Shown here piece after piece: positions 24,308-36,868 of a stretch of DNA of 64,000 nt (the stretch's first letter is position 1; every line of letters begins with the position of its first letter). The stretch is from Elymus sibiricus. Its lineage: Eukaryota; Streptophyta; Magnoliopsida; Poales; Poaceae. The stretch covers positions 121,494,485-121,558,484 of the forward strand of contig CM077664.1 of assembly GCA_039707655.1 (NCBI GenBank), in the 5' to 3' direction. The notes beneath the pieces were generated by a model. The model had not been told where the DNA came from. It saw nothing but the letters and a program-made list of their open reading frames with translations, and ran no database searches. A program made the translations under genes and the position numbers.

Positions 24308-27126
24308 AGCATCCCCAAGCTTAATTCATGCTTGTCCTCGAGTAGGTAAATGATAAAAACAGAATTTTTGATGTGGAATGCTACCTAACATGTTTCATCA
24401 TGTAATCTCTCTTACGGTATGAATAATAAGATCCGTGTGATTCAAAGCAATAGTCTATAATTTGATATTAAGACATCAATACTCAGGCATACTAATAAAC
24501 AATCATGTCTTTCAAAATAAAAATGCTAAAGAAAGTTATCCCTACAAAATCATATAATCCTGTCATGCTCCATCTTCTTAACACAAAATATTTATCATGC
24601 ACTACCCTGATGACAAGCCAAGCAATTGGTTCATTCTTTTTAACGCGCTTCAGCTTTTTCAACCCCCACGCAATACATGAGCGCAAGCCATGGATATAGC
24701 ACTATAGGTGGAATAGAGTATGGTGGTAGAGATTAATAAGGGGAAGTCAAAAATAAGAAGATAGTCTCACATCGACGAGGCTAATCAACAGGCTATGGAG
24801 ATGCCCATCAATTGATGTCAATGCGAGGAGTAGGGATTGCCATGCAACGGATGCACTAAGAGCTATAAGTGTATGAAAGCTCAACATGAAAACTAAGTGG
24901 GTGTGCATCCAACTTGCTTGCTCATGAAGACCTCGGGCATTTGAGGAAGCCCATCATCGGAATATACAAGCCAAGTTCTATAATGAAAAATTCCACTAGT
25001 ATATGAAAGTGACTAAATAGGAGACTCTCTATATGAAAAACATGGTGCTACTTTGAAGCACAAGTATGGCAAAGGATAGTAACACTGCCCCTCTCTCTTT
25101 TTCTCTCATTTTTTTTGTGGGATCTTTTTTGCCTCTCTTTTTTTCCTTTTTTTTATTTCCTCACTGGGACAATGCTCTAATAATGATGATCATCATACTT
25201 CCATTTACTTACAACTCAAAAGAAAATTACAAGTTGAAACTAGAACAAAATATGACTCTATATGAATGCCTCTCGCGGTGTACCAGGATGTGCAATGATA
25301 CTAGCGTAACATGTATAAAAAATGATGAACGGTGGCTGAGCCACAAACACTATGTCAGCTATATGATCATGCAAAACAATATGACAATGACGATGTGTGT
25401 CATAAAAACGGAACGATGGAAGTTGCATGGCAATATATCTCGGAATGGCTATGGAAATGCCATGATAGGTAGATATGGTGGCTGTTTTGGGGAAGATATA
25501 AGGAGGCTTATGTGTGATAGAGCGTATCATATCACAGGGTTTGGATGCACCAGCGAAGTTTGCACCAACTCTTGATGTGAGAAAGGGCAATGCACGGTAC
25601 CGAAGAGGCTAGCAAATTGCGGAAAGGTGAGAGTGCTTATAATCCATGGACTCACATTAGTCATAAAGAACTCACATACTTATTGCGAAAGTTTATTAGC
25701 CCTCGAAGCAAAGTATTATTACGCATTCCCCTAGGGGGATAGATTGGTAGGAAATGACCATCGCTCGTCCCCGACCGCCACTCTTAAGGTAGACAATCAA
25801 GAATAAATCATGCTCCAACTTCTTAGCATAATGACAGATCATACGTGCATGCTTCGGGAATCACAAACCTTAACACCAATATTCTTACTAAACCACAATT
25901 ATCTACTAGCACCACCCACATATTACCATATTAATATCGAAAAACTATTGCAAGGAATCAAACTTATCATATTCAGTGATCTACATGAAAGTTTTTATTA
26001 TATCCCTCTTGAATACCTATCATATTAGGACCAAATTCATAACCCGTGCATATTACCATTGCTATTTATTAGACTCTCAAAAAGATATAAGTGAAGCATG
26101 AGAGTGCAACTATTTCTTTAAAATATAACCACCGCCGTGCTCTAAAAGATATAAGTGAAGCACTAGAGCAACTGCCTAGCTCAAAAGATATAAGTGAAGC
26201 ACATAGAGTATTCTAACAAATCACGAATAATGTGTGTCCCTCTCAAAAAGGTGTGTTCAGCAAAGATGATTGTGACAAACTAAAAAGCAAACAAACTATA
26301 TCATAAGACGCTCCAAGTAAAACACATATCATGTGATGAATAAAAATATAGCTCCAAGTGAGTTACCGATAGATTGTAGACGAAAGAGGGGATGCCATCC
26401 GGGGCATACCCAAGCTTAGACGCTTGAGTCTTCCTTGAATATTACCTTGGGGTGCCTTGGGCATCCCCAATCTTAGGCTCCTGCCACTCCTTATTCCTTT
26501 ATCCATCGTAGTCTCACCCAAAACTTGAAAACTTCAGCACACAAAACTCAATAGAAACCTCGTGAGATCCGTTAGTATAACAAACAAATCTTAAACTTTA
26601 GGAACTGTTGTAAATTGATTCATATTTAATATTGGCATAATGCTACTGTACCCCAACTTCCCCATGGCTCATACCCCCCGATACGATCCATAGATTCATC
26701 ACAATAAGCAAACTATGCAACAAAAACAGAATCTGTCTAAAACAGAACAGTCTGTAAAGATCTATTTAGAAGGCATACTTCTGTAACTCCAAAAATTCTG
26801 AAAAACTAGGACAACGTAAAAAATTCATATACCAATACTGTGTAAAAATTTCAGATGTTTCTGAAGCTCCAGTACAGAATCAAAAATCAAATACTGGACG
26901 AAAAACTTTCTGTTTTCCAAACAACATCAATTATACTATCATCCAAATCATCCCAAAGGCATTACTTGGCACAAACACTAATTAAAAGATAAAAACACAA
27001 TCATAACAGAGGATACAATTGTTTAAACACACAAAAACAGAAAGTAAAACAAAAATTTATTTTATTCATTGGGTTGCCTCCCAACAAGCGCTACTGTTTT
27101 ATGCCCCTAGCTAGGCATAATGCATA
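24308..27126 (-). other. Noncoding 3' half of Gypsy G
   Basis: 2.8 kb without a credible ORF where gag-pol would lie in an autonomous Gypsy. It includes a pyrimidine-rich + strand tract at about 25088-25162 (purine-rich in element sense), a threefold motif at 26074-26202, and ggatgccatccggggcat near 26391, echoing the terminal purine tract. Confidence 0.65.
26074..26202 (-). repeat. Threefold direct repeat in Gypsy G
   Basis: The string aaaagatataagtgaagca occurs three times on the + strand (26074-26098, 26139-26162, 26179-26202), each preceded by ctc or ctct. Spacers are about 40 and 16 bp. Confidence 0.85.
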
Positions 27127-27129
27127 GTT

Positions 27130-27387
27130 TCAAGTGTTATCAACCTTCATTTTCAAATCCTCAATTACACACCCACTCTTTCTAGGAGAATTAGCATAGG
27201 AATTTCTTATCATCACGCTCCTAGGCACAAAATTAAGAATTTTGCTTTTATAGATAGGTTCCTTTATTACATCAACGAAATTGGGGTGCACACTAATCAT
27301 TTTAAGATCCTCATTCCCTTTGCTAGAATTGGCACCCTTATTCTTAGGAACATACATAAACTTGCAATTTTTATTGGAAGGAGTCCT
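27130..27387 (-). pseudogene. gag: Gypsy G gag, C-terminal part (split by BARE)
   Basis: About 85 codons on the minus strand, beginning at the BARE junction and ending at a TGA at 27130-27132. It includes YVPKNKGANSSKGNEDLK and the end DLKMKVDNT. No zinc knuckle is seen. It is the same reading frame as the N-terminal part at 36105-36665; the frame is compatible across the target duplication, so the ORF was open (about 272 codons) when BARE inserted. Confidence 0.75.
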
Positions 27388-29151
27388 TGTTGAAAATATG
27401 CCCTAGAGGCAATTAATAAAGTGTTTATTATCATATTTCTCCGTTCATGATAATGGTTTATTATTCATGCTAGAATTGTATTGAAAGGAAACTAAATACA
27501 TGTGTGGATAATAGACAAATACTATGTCCCTAGTATGCCTCTACTAGACTAGCTCGTTGATCAAAAGATGGTCAAGGTTTCCTGACCATGGACATGAGTT
27601 GTCATTTGATAACGGGATCACATCATTAGGAGAATGATGTGATGGACATGACCCAACCGTTAGCAAAGCAAATGATCGTTCAGTTTATTGCTATTGCTTT
27701 CACTATGTCAAATACACGTTCCTCTGACCATGAGATCATGCAACTCCCGGATACCGTAGGAATACTTTGGGTGTATCAAACGTCACAACGTTACTGGGTG
27801 ATTATAAAGGTGCACTACAGGTATCTCCGAAAGTGTTTGTTGAGTTGGCATGGATCGAGATTGGAATTTGTCACTCCGACTATCGGAGAGGTATCTCTGG
27901 GCCCTCTCGGTAATACAGCATCACAGAAGCCTTGCAAGCACTGTGACTAAAGAGTTAGTTGCAAGATGATGTATTACGAAACAAGTAAAGAGACTTGCCG
28001 GTAACGAGATTGAACTAGGTATTAGATACCGACGATCGAATCTCGGGCAAGTAACATACCGCCGGACAAAGGGAACAACGTATGTTGACATATGAGGTTC
28101 ACCGATAAAGATCTTCGTGGAATGTGTAGGAACCAATATGAGCATCCAGGTCCCGATGTTGGTTATTGACCGAAGAGTCGTCTCGGTCATGTCTACATCA
28201 TTCCCGAACCCGTAGGGTCTGCACACTTAAGGTTCGATGACGATATAGTATTATATGAGTTATGTGATTGGTGACCGAATGTTGTTCGGAGTCCCGGATG
28301 AGATCACGGACATGACGAGGAGTCTCGGAATGTCCGAGAGGTAAAGATTCATATATTGGAAGGTGGTATTCGGACATCGGAATGGTTCCGGGAAGTTCCG
28401 GATATTTATCGGAGTACCGGGAGGTTACCGGACCCCCCCGGGGAAAGTGATGGGCCAACATGGGCCATAGGGGAGAGAGAGGGAAGCCCACAAGGGATGG
28501 CGGCATGGCGCCTCCCCCCCCCCCATGGGCAGTCTGAATTGGACAAGGGGAGGGGGCGCAGCCCCCCTTTCCTTCTCCCTCTCCTTCCCCCTTTCCCCCT
28601 CCATGAGAAGGAACAAGAGGGGGGGGGCGAATCCTACTAGGACTAGGAGTCCTAGTAGGACTCCCCTCTCTTGGCGCAGCCCCTAGGGCCAGCCTCCTCC
28701 CCTCTCCCTCCTTTATATACGGAGGAGGGGCACCCCTTGGAGACACACAATTGCCCCATAGCCGTGTGCGGTGCCCCGATCTCCGTTTTCCACCTCGGTC
28801 ATATTTTCGGAGAGCTTAGGCGAAGCCCTGCCGGAATCACTTCACCGTCACCGTCGCCACGCCGTCATGCTGACGGAACTCATCTACTTCCTCGACGTCT
28901 TGCTGGATCAAGAAGGCGAGGATCGTCACCGAGCTGCACGTGTGTAGAACTCAGAGGTGCCGTACGTTCGGTACTCGATCGGTGGAGCTCGAAGGATTGT
29001 TCGACTACATCAACCGCGTTGTGAGACGCTTCCGCTAACGGTCTACGAGGGTACGTAGACACACTCTCCCCTCTCGTAGCGATGCATCTCCATGGATAGA
29101 TCTTGCGTGAGCGTAGGAAATTTTTTGAAATACATGCTCCGTTCCCCAACA
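27388..29151 (+). repeat. BARE-like 5' LTR
   Basis: 1764 bp, tgttgaaaatatgcccta to ttccccaaca. It contains the palindrome cctactagga...tcctagtagg near 28631-28660, just upstream of a TATA box. Confidence 0.95.
28712..28719 (+). promoter_or_regulatory. TATA box of BARE-like LTR
   Basis: tttatata lies in a c-rich context (ccctcctttatatacggagg) at the usual position of the BARE promoter. The same site is intact in the 3' LTR near 35660. Confidence 0.65.
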
Positions 29152-30411
29152 GTGGCATCCGAGCCAGGTCTATGCATTGATGTGTTTTGCACGAGTAGAA
29201 CACAAGTGAGTTGTGGGTGTGGATGTATACATATTGCTTGCCGTTACTAGTTGTTACTTGATTCGGCGGTATTGTGAGATGAAGCGGCCCGGACCGACAT
29301 TACGCGTACGCTTACGTGAGACAGGTTTCACCGCTAAGTGCACTTGTTGCATAAAGGTGACTGGCGGGTGTCTGTCTCTCTCACTTTAGTTGAATCGGTT
29401 TCAATGAAGAGGGTTCTTTTAGAAGATCAAAAAGCAATCACTACACCACGTTGTGGTTTTGTGTAGGTAAGAACGGTTCTTGCAAACCCGTAGCAGCCAC
29501 GTAAAACTTGCAACAACAAAGTAGAGGACGTCTAACTTGTTTTTGCAGGGTATGCTGGTGATGTGATATGGTCAAGACATGATGTGATATAAGTTGTTGT
29601 ATGAGATGATCATGTTTTGTAAGTTATCAGGCAACCGGCAGGAGCCTTATGGTTGTCTCTTTATTGTATGCAATGCCAACGCTATGTAATTGCTTTTCTT
29701 TACCGCTATGAGTTAGCAGTAGTAGTAGTAGCAATAGCCGGTGAGACGACCACGACGCTGCGATGGAGATCAAGGTGTCACGACGCTACGATGGAGATCA
29801 TGGTGTCAATCCGGTGACGATGAAGATCATGATGGTGCTTGGCTGATGGAGATCAAAAGCACAAGACGATGATGGCCATATCATGTCACATATATTGAAT
29901 TGCATGTGATGTTAATCCTTTTATGCATCTTATTTTGCTTAGGACGACGGTAGCATTATAAGATGATCCCTTCACTAAATTTCAAGATAAGTGTTCTCCC
30001 CTAGTATGCACCGTTGCGAAGGTTCGACGCTTCTAAGCACCACGTGATGATCGGGTGTGATGGATTTCTTTCGTTCGCATACAACGGGTGTAAGCCAGTT
30101 TTACACACGCAGAATACTTGGGTTAAACTTGACGAGCCTAGCATATACAGATATGGCCTCGGAACACAAGAGACCGAAAGGTCGAACATGAGTCATATAG
30201 TAGATATGATCAACATGAAAGATGTTCACCATTGATAACTAATCCACCTCACGTGATGATCGGACGTGGCTTAGTTGATGTGGATCATGTTACACTTAGA
30301 CAACTTGAGGGATGTTAATCTAAGTGGGAGTTCTTAAATAATTGGATTAATTGAACTTCAATTATCATGAACATAGTCTAAATAATCTTTGCAATTGTAT
30401 GTTGTAGATCA
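29152..30411 (+). other. BARE-like primer-binding site and leader
   Basis: tggcatccgagcc (29153-29165) follows the LTR after one base and is a diverged Met-type primer site. The ~1.2 kb leader has no long ORF on the + strand. The repeated acgctgcgatggagatca (about 29755) and acgctacgatggagatca (about 29780) are a local duplication. Confidence 0.7.
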
Positions 30412-30957
30412 ATGGCCCGCGCTGTAGTTCCACTGAATTTTAATGCGTTCCTAGAGAAAGCTAAGTTGAAAGATGATGGAAGCAACTATGCGGACTGGGT
30501 CCATAATCTGAGGATCATCCTCATTGCTGCACAGAAGGCTTATGTCCTTGATGCACCGCTAGGTGTCGCACCCCCTCCCTCGTCTGTCGACGTTATGAAC
30601 GCCTGGCAGACACGTGTTGATGACTACTCGATAGTTCAGTGTGCCATGCTTTACGGCTTAGAACCGGGGCTCCAAAGACGTTTTGAGCATCACGGAGCAT
30701 ATGAGATGTTCCAAGAGCTGAAACTTGTATTTCAAGCTCACGCCCGGGTCGAGAGATATGATGTCTCCGACAAGTTCTTTAGCTGTAAGATGGAGGAGAA
30801 TAGTTCTGTCAGTGAGCATATACTCAAGATGTCTGGGTTGCATAACCGCTTGACTCAGTTGGGAGTTAATCTTCCAGATGATTCGGTTATTGACATAATT
30901 CTCCAATCACTGCCACCAAGCTATAAGGGCTTTGTGATGAACTATAATATGTGAGGA
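30412..30957 (+). pseudogene. gag: BARE-like gag, with one in-frame stop at its end
   Basis: Capsid domain, 180 codons from the ATG at 30412 to a TGA at 30952-30954. It begins MARAVVPLNFNAFLEKAKL and contains the conserved NYADWVHNLR and SLPPSYKGFV motifs. The reading frame past the stop is the same as that of the downstream ORF, so gag-pol was one polyprotein broken by a single nonsense codon. The nucleocapsid zinc knuckle lies beyond the stop (31159-31200). Confidence 0.9.
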
Positions 30958-33819
30958 ATGGAAAAGTCTATTTCCGAGCTCTTCGCTATGCTCAAAGTTG
31001 CGGAGGTAGAAGTCAAGAAGGAGCATCAAGTGTTGATGGTAAAGAAGAGCACCAGTTTCAAGAAGGGCAAGGGAAAGAAGGGGAACTTCAAGAAGAACGG
31101 CAAATCAGTTGCTGCTCCCACGAAGAAACCCAAGTCTGTACCCAAACCTGAGACTGAGTGTTTCTACTGCAAGGGGACTGGTCACTGGAAGCGGAACTGC
31201 CCCAAGTACCTGGCAGATAAGAAGGCTGGCAACATCAACAAAGGTATATTTGATATACATGTTATTGATGTGTACCTTACCAATGCTCGTAGTAGCACCT
31301 GGGTATTTGATACTGGTTCGGTTGCTCATATTTGTAACTCGAAACAGGAGCTACGGAATAAACGAAGATTGGCTAAGGACGAGGTGACGATGCGCGTCGG
31401 GAATGGTTCAAGAGTTGAAGTTATCGCCGTCGGCACGCAACCTCTACATCTACCCTCGGGATTAGTGATGAACCTAAATAATTGTTATTTGGTGCCTGCG
31501 TTGAGCATGAACATTATATCTGGATCTTGTTTATTGCGAGACGGTTATTCATTTAAATCAGAGAATAAAGGTTGTTCTATTTTGATGAATAATATCTTTT
31601 ATGGTCATGCACTGCTTGTGAATGGTTTATTCTTGTTGAATCTCGATCGTGGTGATACACACATCCATAATATTGATGCCAAAAGACGCAAAATTGATAA
31701 TGATAGTACCACATATTTGTGGCACTGCCGCTTAGGTCATATTGGTGTAAAACGCATGAAGAAACTCCATACAGATGGACTTTTGGAATCACTTGATTAT
31801 GAATCATTTGAGACGTGCGAACCATGCCTTATGGGCAAGATGACTAAGACTCCGTTCTCCGGAACAGTGGAGCGAGCAACAGACTTGTTGGAAATAATAC
31901 ATACCGATGTATGCGGTCCGATGAGTGTTGAGGCGCGCGGTGGATATCGTTATGTTCTCACGTTCACGGATGATTTGAGTAGATATGGCTATGTCTACTT
32001 GATGAAGCATAAATCTGAAACATTTGAAAAGTTCAAAGAATTTCAGAGTGAAGTAGAGAACCATCGTAACAAGAAAATAAAGTTCTTACGATCTGATCGT
32101 GGAGGAGAATATTTGAGTTACGAGTTTGGCAATCACTTAAAACAATGTGGAATTGTTTCACAGCTCACGCCACCTGGAACACCACAGCGTAATGGTGGGT
32201 CCGAACGTCGTAATCGTACTCTATTAGATATGGTGCGTTCTATGATGTCTCTTACCGATTTGCCACTATCATTTTGGGGTTATGCATTAGAGACAGCTGC
32301 ATTCACTTTAAACAGGGCACCGTCTAAATCCGTTGAGACGACACCGTATGAACTGTGGTTTGGTAAGAAACCTAAGCTGTCGTTTCTGAAAGTTTGGGGA
32401 TGCGATGCTTATGTCAAAAGGCTTCAGCCAGATAAGCTCGAACCCAAAGCGGATAAGTGCATCTTCATAGGATACCCAAAGGAGACCATTGGGTACACCT
32501 TCTACCACAGATCCGAAGGCAAAGTATTCGTTGCTAAGAATGGATCCTTTCTAGAGAAGGAGTTTCTCTCAAAAGAAGTGAGTGGGAGGAAAGTAGAACT
32601 TGATGAGGTAATTGTACCTCCTCTGGATAGTAGTACGCCACAGAAAGAAATTTCTGTGACACCAACACAGACCAGAGAAGAAGTCGATGATGATGATCAT
32701 GAAGCTTCGGATCAAGTTGCTACAGAACTTCGAAGGTCAACCAGGACACGTTCCGCACCAGAGTGGTACGGAAATCTAGTCTTGGAGGTTATGTTGTTAG
32801 ACAACGGTGAACCTTCGAACTATGAAGAAGCGATGGCAGGCCCGGATTCCGACAAATGGCTTGAGGCCATGAAATCCGAGATTGGATCCATGTATGAGAA
32901 CAAAGTGTGGACTTTGGTAGACTTGCCCGATGAACGGCGAGCTATTGAAAATAAATGGATCTTTAAGAAGAAGACGAACGCTGATGGTAATGTCACTGTC
33001 TATAAAGCACGACTTGTTGCTAAAGGTTATCGACAAGTTCAAGGAGTTGACTACGATGAGACTTTCTCACCCGTAGCGATGCTAAAGTCTGTCAGAATTA
33101 TGTTAGCAATTGCCGCGTTTTATGATTATGAAATCTGGCAAATGGACGTCAAAACGGCATTCCTTAATGGATTCCTTAAGGAAGAATTGTATATGATACA
33201 ACCGGAAGGTTTTGTCGATCCTAAAGGTGCTAACAAAGTATGCAAGCTCCAGCGATCCATCTATGGACTGGTGCAAGCATCTCGGAGCTGGAATACTCGC
33301 TTTGATGAAGTGATCAAAGCGTTTGGGTTTATACAAACTTATGGAGAAGTTTGTATTTACAAGAAAGTGAGTGGGAGCTCTGTGGCATTTCTCATATTAT
33401 ATGTGGATGACATATTATTGATGGGAAATGACATAGAATTTCTGGAAAGCATAAAGGGTTATTTGAACAAAAGTTTTTCAATGAAGGATCTCGGAGAAGC
33501 TGCTTACATATTAGGCATCAAGATCTATAGAGATAGATCAAGACGCCTCATTGGACTTTCACAAAGCACATACCTTGACAAGATTTTGAAGAAGTTCAAA
33601 ATGGATCAGTCAAAGAAAGGGTTCTTGCCTGTATTGCAAGGTGTGAGATTGAGTAAGACTCAAAGCCCGACCACGGCAGAAGACAAAGAGAAGATGAGTG
33701 TCATCCCCTATGCCTCAGCCATAGGCTCTATTATGTATGCCATGCTGTGTACCAGCGGTCAAGAATATCCTGAAGTACCTGAAAAGGACCAAGGACATGT
33801 TTCTCGTTTATGGAGGTGA
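30958..33819 (+). pseudogene. pol: BARE-like nucleocapsid, protease, integrase and RT
   Basis: Long open stretch with domains in order. CX2CX4HX4C knuckle at 31159-31200 (CFYCKGTGHWKRNC). Aspartic protease with active-site DTG at 31309-31317. Integrase zinc domain (H-X3-H near 31721, CX2C near 31819) and catalytic D, D and E (DVCGPM near 31907; SDRGGEY near 32092). Reverse transcriptase with intact YVDD at 33400-33411. The usual QRNGVSERRNRT region reads QRNGGSERRNRT. Soon after MLCT (near 33755) the frame shifts: compared with Copia D about 26 codons are missing, and the ORF runs to a chance stop at 33817-33819. The upstream gag stop also blocks translation. Confidence 0.93.
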
Positions 33820-34270
33820 CAAAGAGCTCGTCGTAAAGCGTTACGTCGATGCTAGCTTTGACACAGATCCAGATGACTCTAAGTCACAATCTGGATACGT
33901 ATTTATTCTTAATGGTGGAGCGGTCAGTTGGTGCAGTTCCAAGCAGAGCGTCGTGGCGGGATCTACATGTGAGGTGGAATACATAGCTGCTTCCGAAGCA
34001 GCACATGAAGGAGTCTGGATGAAGGAGTTCATATCCGATCTAGGTGTCATACCTAGTGCATCGGGTCCAATGACTATCTTATGTGACAACACTCGAGCAA
34101 TTGCTATAGCAAAGGAGCCCAGGTTTCACAAGAGAACCAAGCATATAAAGCGTCGCTTCAACTCCATTCGGAATTTGATTAAGGATGGAGACATAGAGAT
34201 TTGCAAAGTACACACGGATCTGAATGTGGCAGACCCGTTGACTAAAACCTCTCTCACAAGCAAAACATGA
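33755..34270 (+). pseudogene. pol: BARE-like RNase H, out of frame
   Basis: Continuation of pol in a shifted frame after the deletion. It shows the RNase H region (DASFDTDPDDSKSQSGYVF, EVEYIAASEA, LCDNTRAI) and the C-terminal HKRTKHI and LNVADPLTK motifs, ending at 34268-34270. It is intact in itself but disconnected from RT. The polypurine tract caagtgggagac follows at 34335-34346. Confidence 0.9.
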
Positions 34271-34346
34271 TCAGCCCTAGAACTGATTGGATGTTAATTA
34301 CATGGAGATGTAAACTAGATTATTGACTCTAGTGCAAGTGGGAGAC

Positions 34347-36099
34347 TGTTGAAAATATGCCCTAGAGGCAATTAATAAAGTGTTTATTATCATATTTCTC
34401 CGTTCATGATAATGGTTTATTATTCATGCTAGAATTGTATTGAAAGGAAACTAAATACATGTGTGGATAATAGACAAATACTATGTCCCTAGTATGCCTC
34501 TACTAGACTAGCTCGTTGATCAAAAGATGGTCAAGGTTTCCTGACCATGGACATGAGTTGTCATTTGATAACGGGATCACATCATTAGGAGAATGATGTG
34601 ATGGACATGACCCAACCGCTAGCATAGCAAATGATCGTTCAGTTTATTGCTATTGCTTTCACTATGTCAAATACACGTTCCTCTGACCATGAGATCATGC
34701 AACTCCCGGATACCGTAGGAATACTTTGGGTGTATCAAACGTCACAACGTTACTGGGTGATTATAAAGGTGCACTACAGGTATCTCCGAAAGTGTTTGTT
34801 GAGTTGGCATGGATCGAGATTGGGATTTGTCACTCCGACTATCGGAGAGGTATCTCTGGGCCCTCTCGGTAATACAGCATCACAGAAGCCTTGCAAGCAC
34901 CGTGACTAAAGAGTTAGTTGCAAGATGATGTATTACGGAATGAGTAAAGAGACTTGCCGGTAACGAGATTGAACTAGGTATTAGATACCGACGATCGAAT
35001 CTCGGGCAAGTAACATACCGTCGGACAAAGGGAACAACGTATGTTGACATATGAGGTTCACCGATAAAGATCTTCGTGGAATGTGTAGGAACCAATATGA
35101 GCATCCAGGTCCCGCTGTTGGTTATTGACCGGAGAGTCATCTCGGTCATGTCTACATCATTCCCGAACCCGTAGGGTCCGCACACTTAAGGTTCGATGAC
35201 GATATAGTATTATATGAGTTATGTGATTGGTGACCGAATGTTGTTCGGAGTCCCGGATGAGATCACGGACATGACGAGGAGTCTCGGAATGTCCGAGAGG
35301 TAAAGATTCATATATTGGAAGGTGGTATTCGGACATCGGAATGGTTCCGGGAAGTTCCGGATATTTATCGGAGTACCGGGAGGTTACCGGAACCCCCCAG
35401 GGAAAGTGATGGGCCAACATGGGCCATAGGGGAGAGAGAGTGCAGCCCACAAGGGATGGCGCCCCCCCCCCCATGGGCAGTCCGAATTGGACAAGGGGAG
35501 GGGGCGCAGCCCCCCTTTCCTTGTCCCTCTCCTTCCCCCTTTCCCCCTCCATGAGAAGGAACAAGAGGGGGGGGGCGAATCCTACTAGGACTAGGAGTCC
35601 TAGTAGGACTCCCCTCTCTTGGCGCAGCCCCTAGGGCCAGCCTCCTCCCCTCTCCCTCCTTTATATACGGAGGAGGGGCACCCCTTGGAGACACACAATT
35701 GTTCCATAGCCGTGTGCGGTGCCCCGATCTCCGTTTTCCACCTCGGTCATATTTTCGGAGAGCTTAGGCGAAGCCCTGCCGGAATCACTTCACCGTCACC
35801 GTCGCCACGCCGTCGTGCTGACGGAACTCATCTACTTCCTCGACGTCTTGCTGGATCAAGAAGGCGAGGATCGTCACCGAGCTGCACGTGTGTAGAACTC
35901 GGAGGTGCCGTACGTTCGGTACTCGATCGGTGGAGCTCGAAGGATTGTTCGACTACATCAACCGCATTGTGAGACGCTTCCGCTAATGGTCTACGAGGGT
36001 ACGTAGACACACTCTCCCCTCTCGTAGCGATGCATCTCCATGGATAGATCTTGCGTGAGCGTAGGAAATTTTTTGAAATACATGCTCCGTTCCCCAACA
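34347..36099 (+). repeat. BARE-like 3' LTR
   Basis: 1753 bp. Nearly identical to the 5' LTR; lacks about 11 bp in the c-rich part near 35460. Confidence 0.95.
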
Positions 36100-36104
36100 G
36101 TCCT

Positions 36105-36665
36105 ATCAATAGTTTTAGCGGAGGAAAAAGCGGACCCCAAATTATTAATAATCTCCTCTAACTTATCAATTCTAGCGGGACTTTGTTCTATTCTTTCGTT
36201 AATTATTGGTTCTTTCTCCTTTAAGGTTTTCAATGTAATCCCCACCTTAGAACCAAATTGAGTAATGTGACTATGGACCTTTTTATCTAAATTTTCAAGA
36301 TGTTCAATAGTAGGCATTTTATTTTCAATAGCTTCTAACCTTTGCATAACATGTTCCAAAGTCAATGATGTTTCATTAATAATGATAGGTGGTGATCCCA
36401 CTAAATTCCCCATAGCATTGAAAGCATCCATAGAGGGACACATCAAGAAATTCCCTTCGGTAATAGTGTCAAACACAAATCTATACCAAGTAGTGATTCC
36501 CACATAAAAATTGCGAAGAAGAACTGTAGTGGATTGCTTACGAGTTGATCTATTTTGAGCATCGCAAATCCTATACCAAGCATCTTTTAAATTATCTCCT
36601 CCCCTTTGTTTAAAATTAAGCACTTCATTTTCAGGAGTATAAGTAATGAGCGAAGAACTAGCCAT
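36105..36665 (-). pseudogene. gag: Gypsy G gag, N-terminal part (split by BARE)
   Basis: 187 codons on the minus strand from the ATG at 36663-36665 up to the BARE target site. It starts MASSSLITYTPENEVLNFKQ and contains the Gypsy gag-like NLKDAWYRICDAQNRST and TTVLLRNFYVGI, then a predicted coiled coil (LEHVMQRLEAIENKM, LEEIINNLGSAF). This is the only coding region of G. It may help packaging by a partner element. Confidence 0.8.
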
Positions 36666-36839
36666 AGTGGTGAAGCAAACTAACGAGCGAGCAAACGAAA
36701 ATATTTTTGTGTTTTTGTAAAATTGTTTTAGAAGTGGGGGAGATGAAAACGAGAGGCAAATGCAGATAAAAAGGCAAATACAATAAATGCAAGTGGATGA
36801 TAGTTTATGCGAAGGTACTTGATAAGTTTTGGTGATGTC
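36666..36839 (-). other. Gypsy G leader
   Basis: Short untranslated leader between primer-binding site and gag start; no other signal seen. Confidence 0.6.
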
Positions 36840-36857
36840 TCCCCGGCAACGGCGCCA
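36840..36857 (-). other. Primer-binding site, tRNA-Asp
   Basis: The + strand tccccggcaacggcgcca equals the 3' end of plant tRNA-Asp including CCA. In element orientation it is therefore the complementary primer-binding site, as in many Triticeae Gypsy elements. It lies 11 bp from the LTR end. Confidence 0.88.
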
Positions 36858-36868
36858 GAAATTCTTCC

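Larger units (their letters stand above)
27388..36099 (+). mobile_element. BARE/Angela/WIS-like Copia retrotransposon
   Basis: 8712 bp with LTRs 27388-29151 and 34347-36099 and the perfect TSD gtcct (27383-27387 and 36100-36104). It inserted into the gag of Gypsy G. The order LTR, Met-type primer site, leader, gag, protease, integrase, RT, RNase H, polypurine tract, LTR is complete, but gag-pol has an in-frame stop and a frameshifting deletion. My hand comparison of the LTRs found about 25 substitutions plus an 11-bp indel, about 1.5%, so it is a fairly recent insertion. Confidence 0.95.

Noticed and set aside
25066..25575. 169-codon + strand ORF starting MAKDSNTAPLSF
   Set aside because: It lies antisense in the noncoding half of Gypsy G; its hydrophobic start is translation of a pyrimidine tract and no homology is recognised.
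28198..28746. Proline-rich ORFs in the BARE LTRs
   Set aside because: They recur in both LTRs, come from c- and g-rich LTR sequence, and lie antisense to or overlap the promoter.
36840..36857. tRNA-Asp 3' end (tccccggcaacggcgcca)
   Set aside because: It has the CCA end but no tRNA body, and it lies at the LTR edge of Gypsy G in the correct place and orientation for a primer-binding site.
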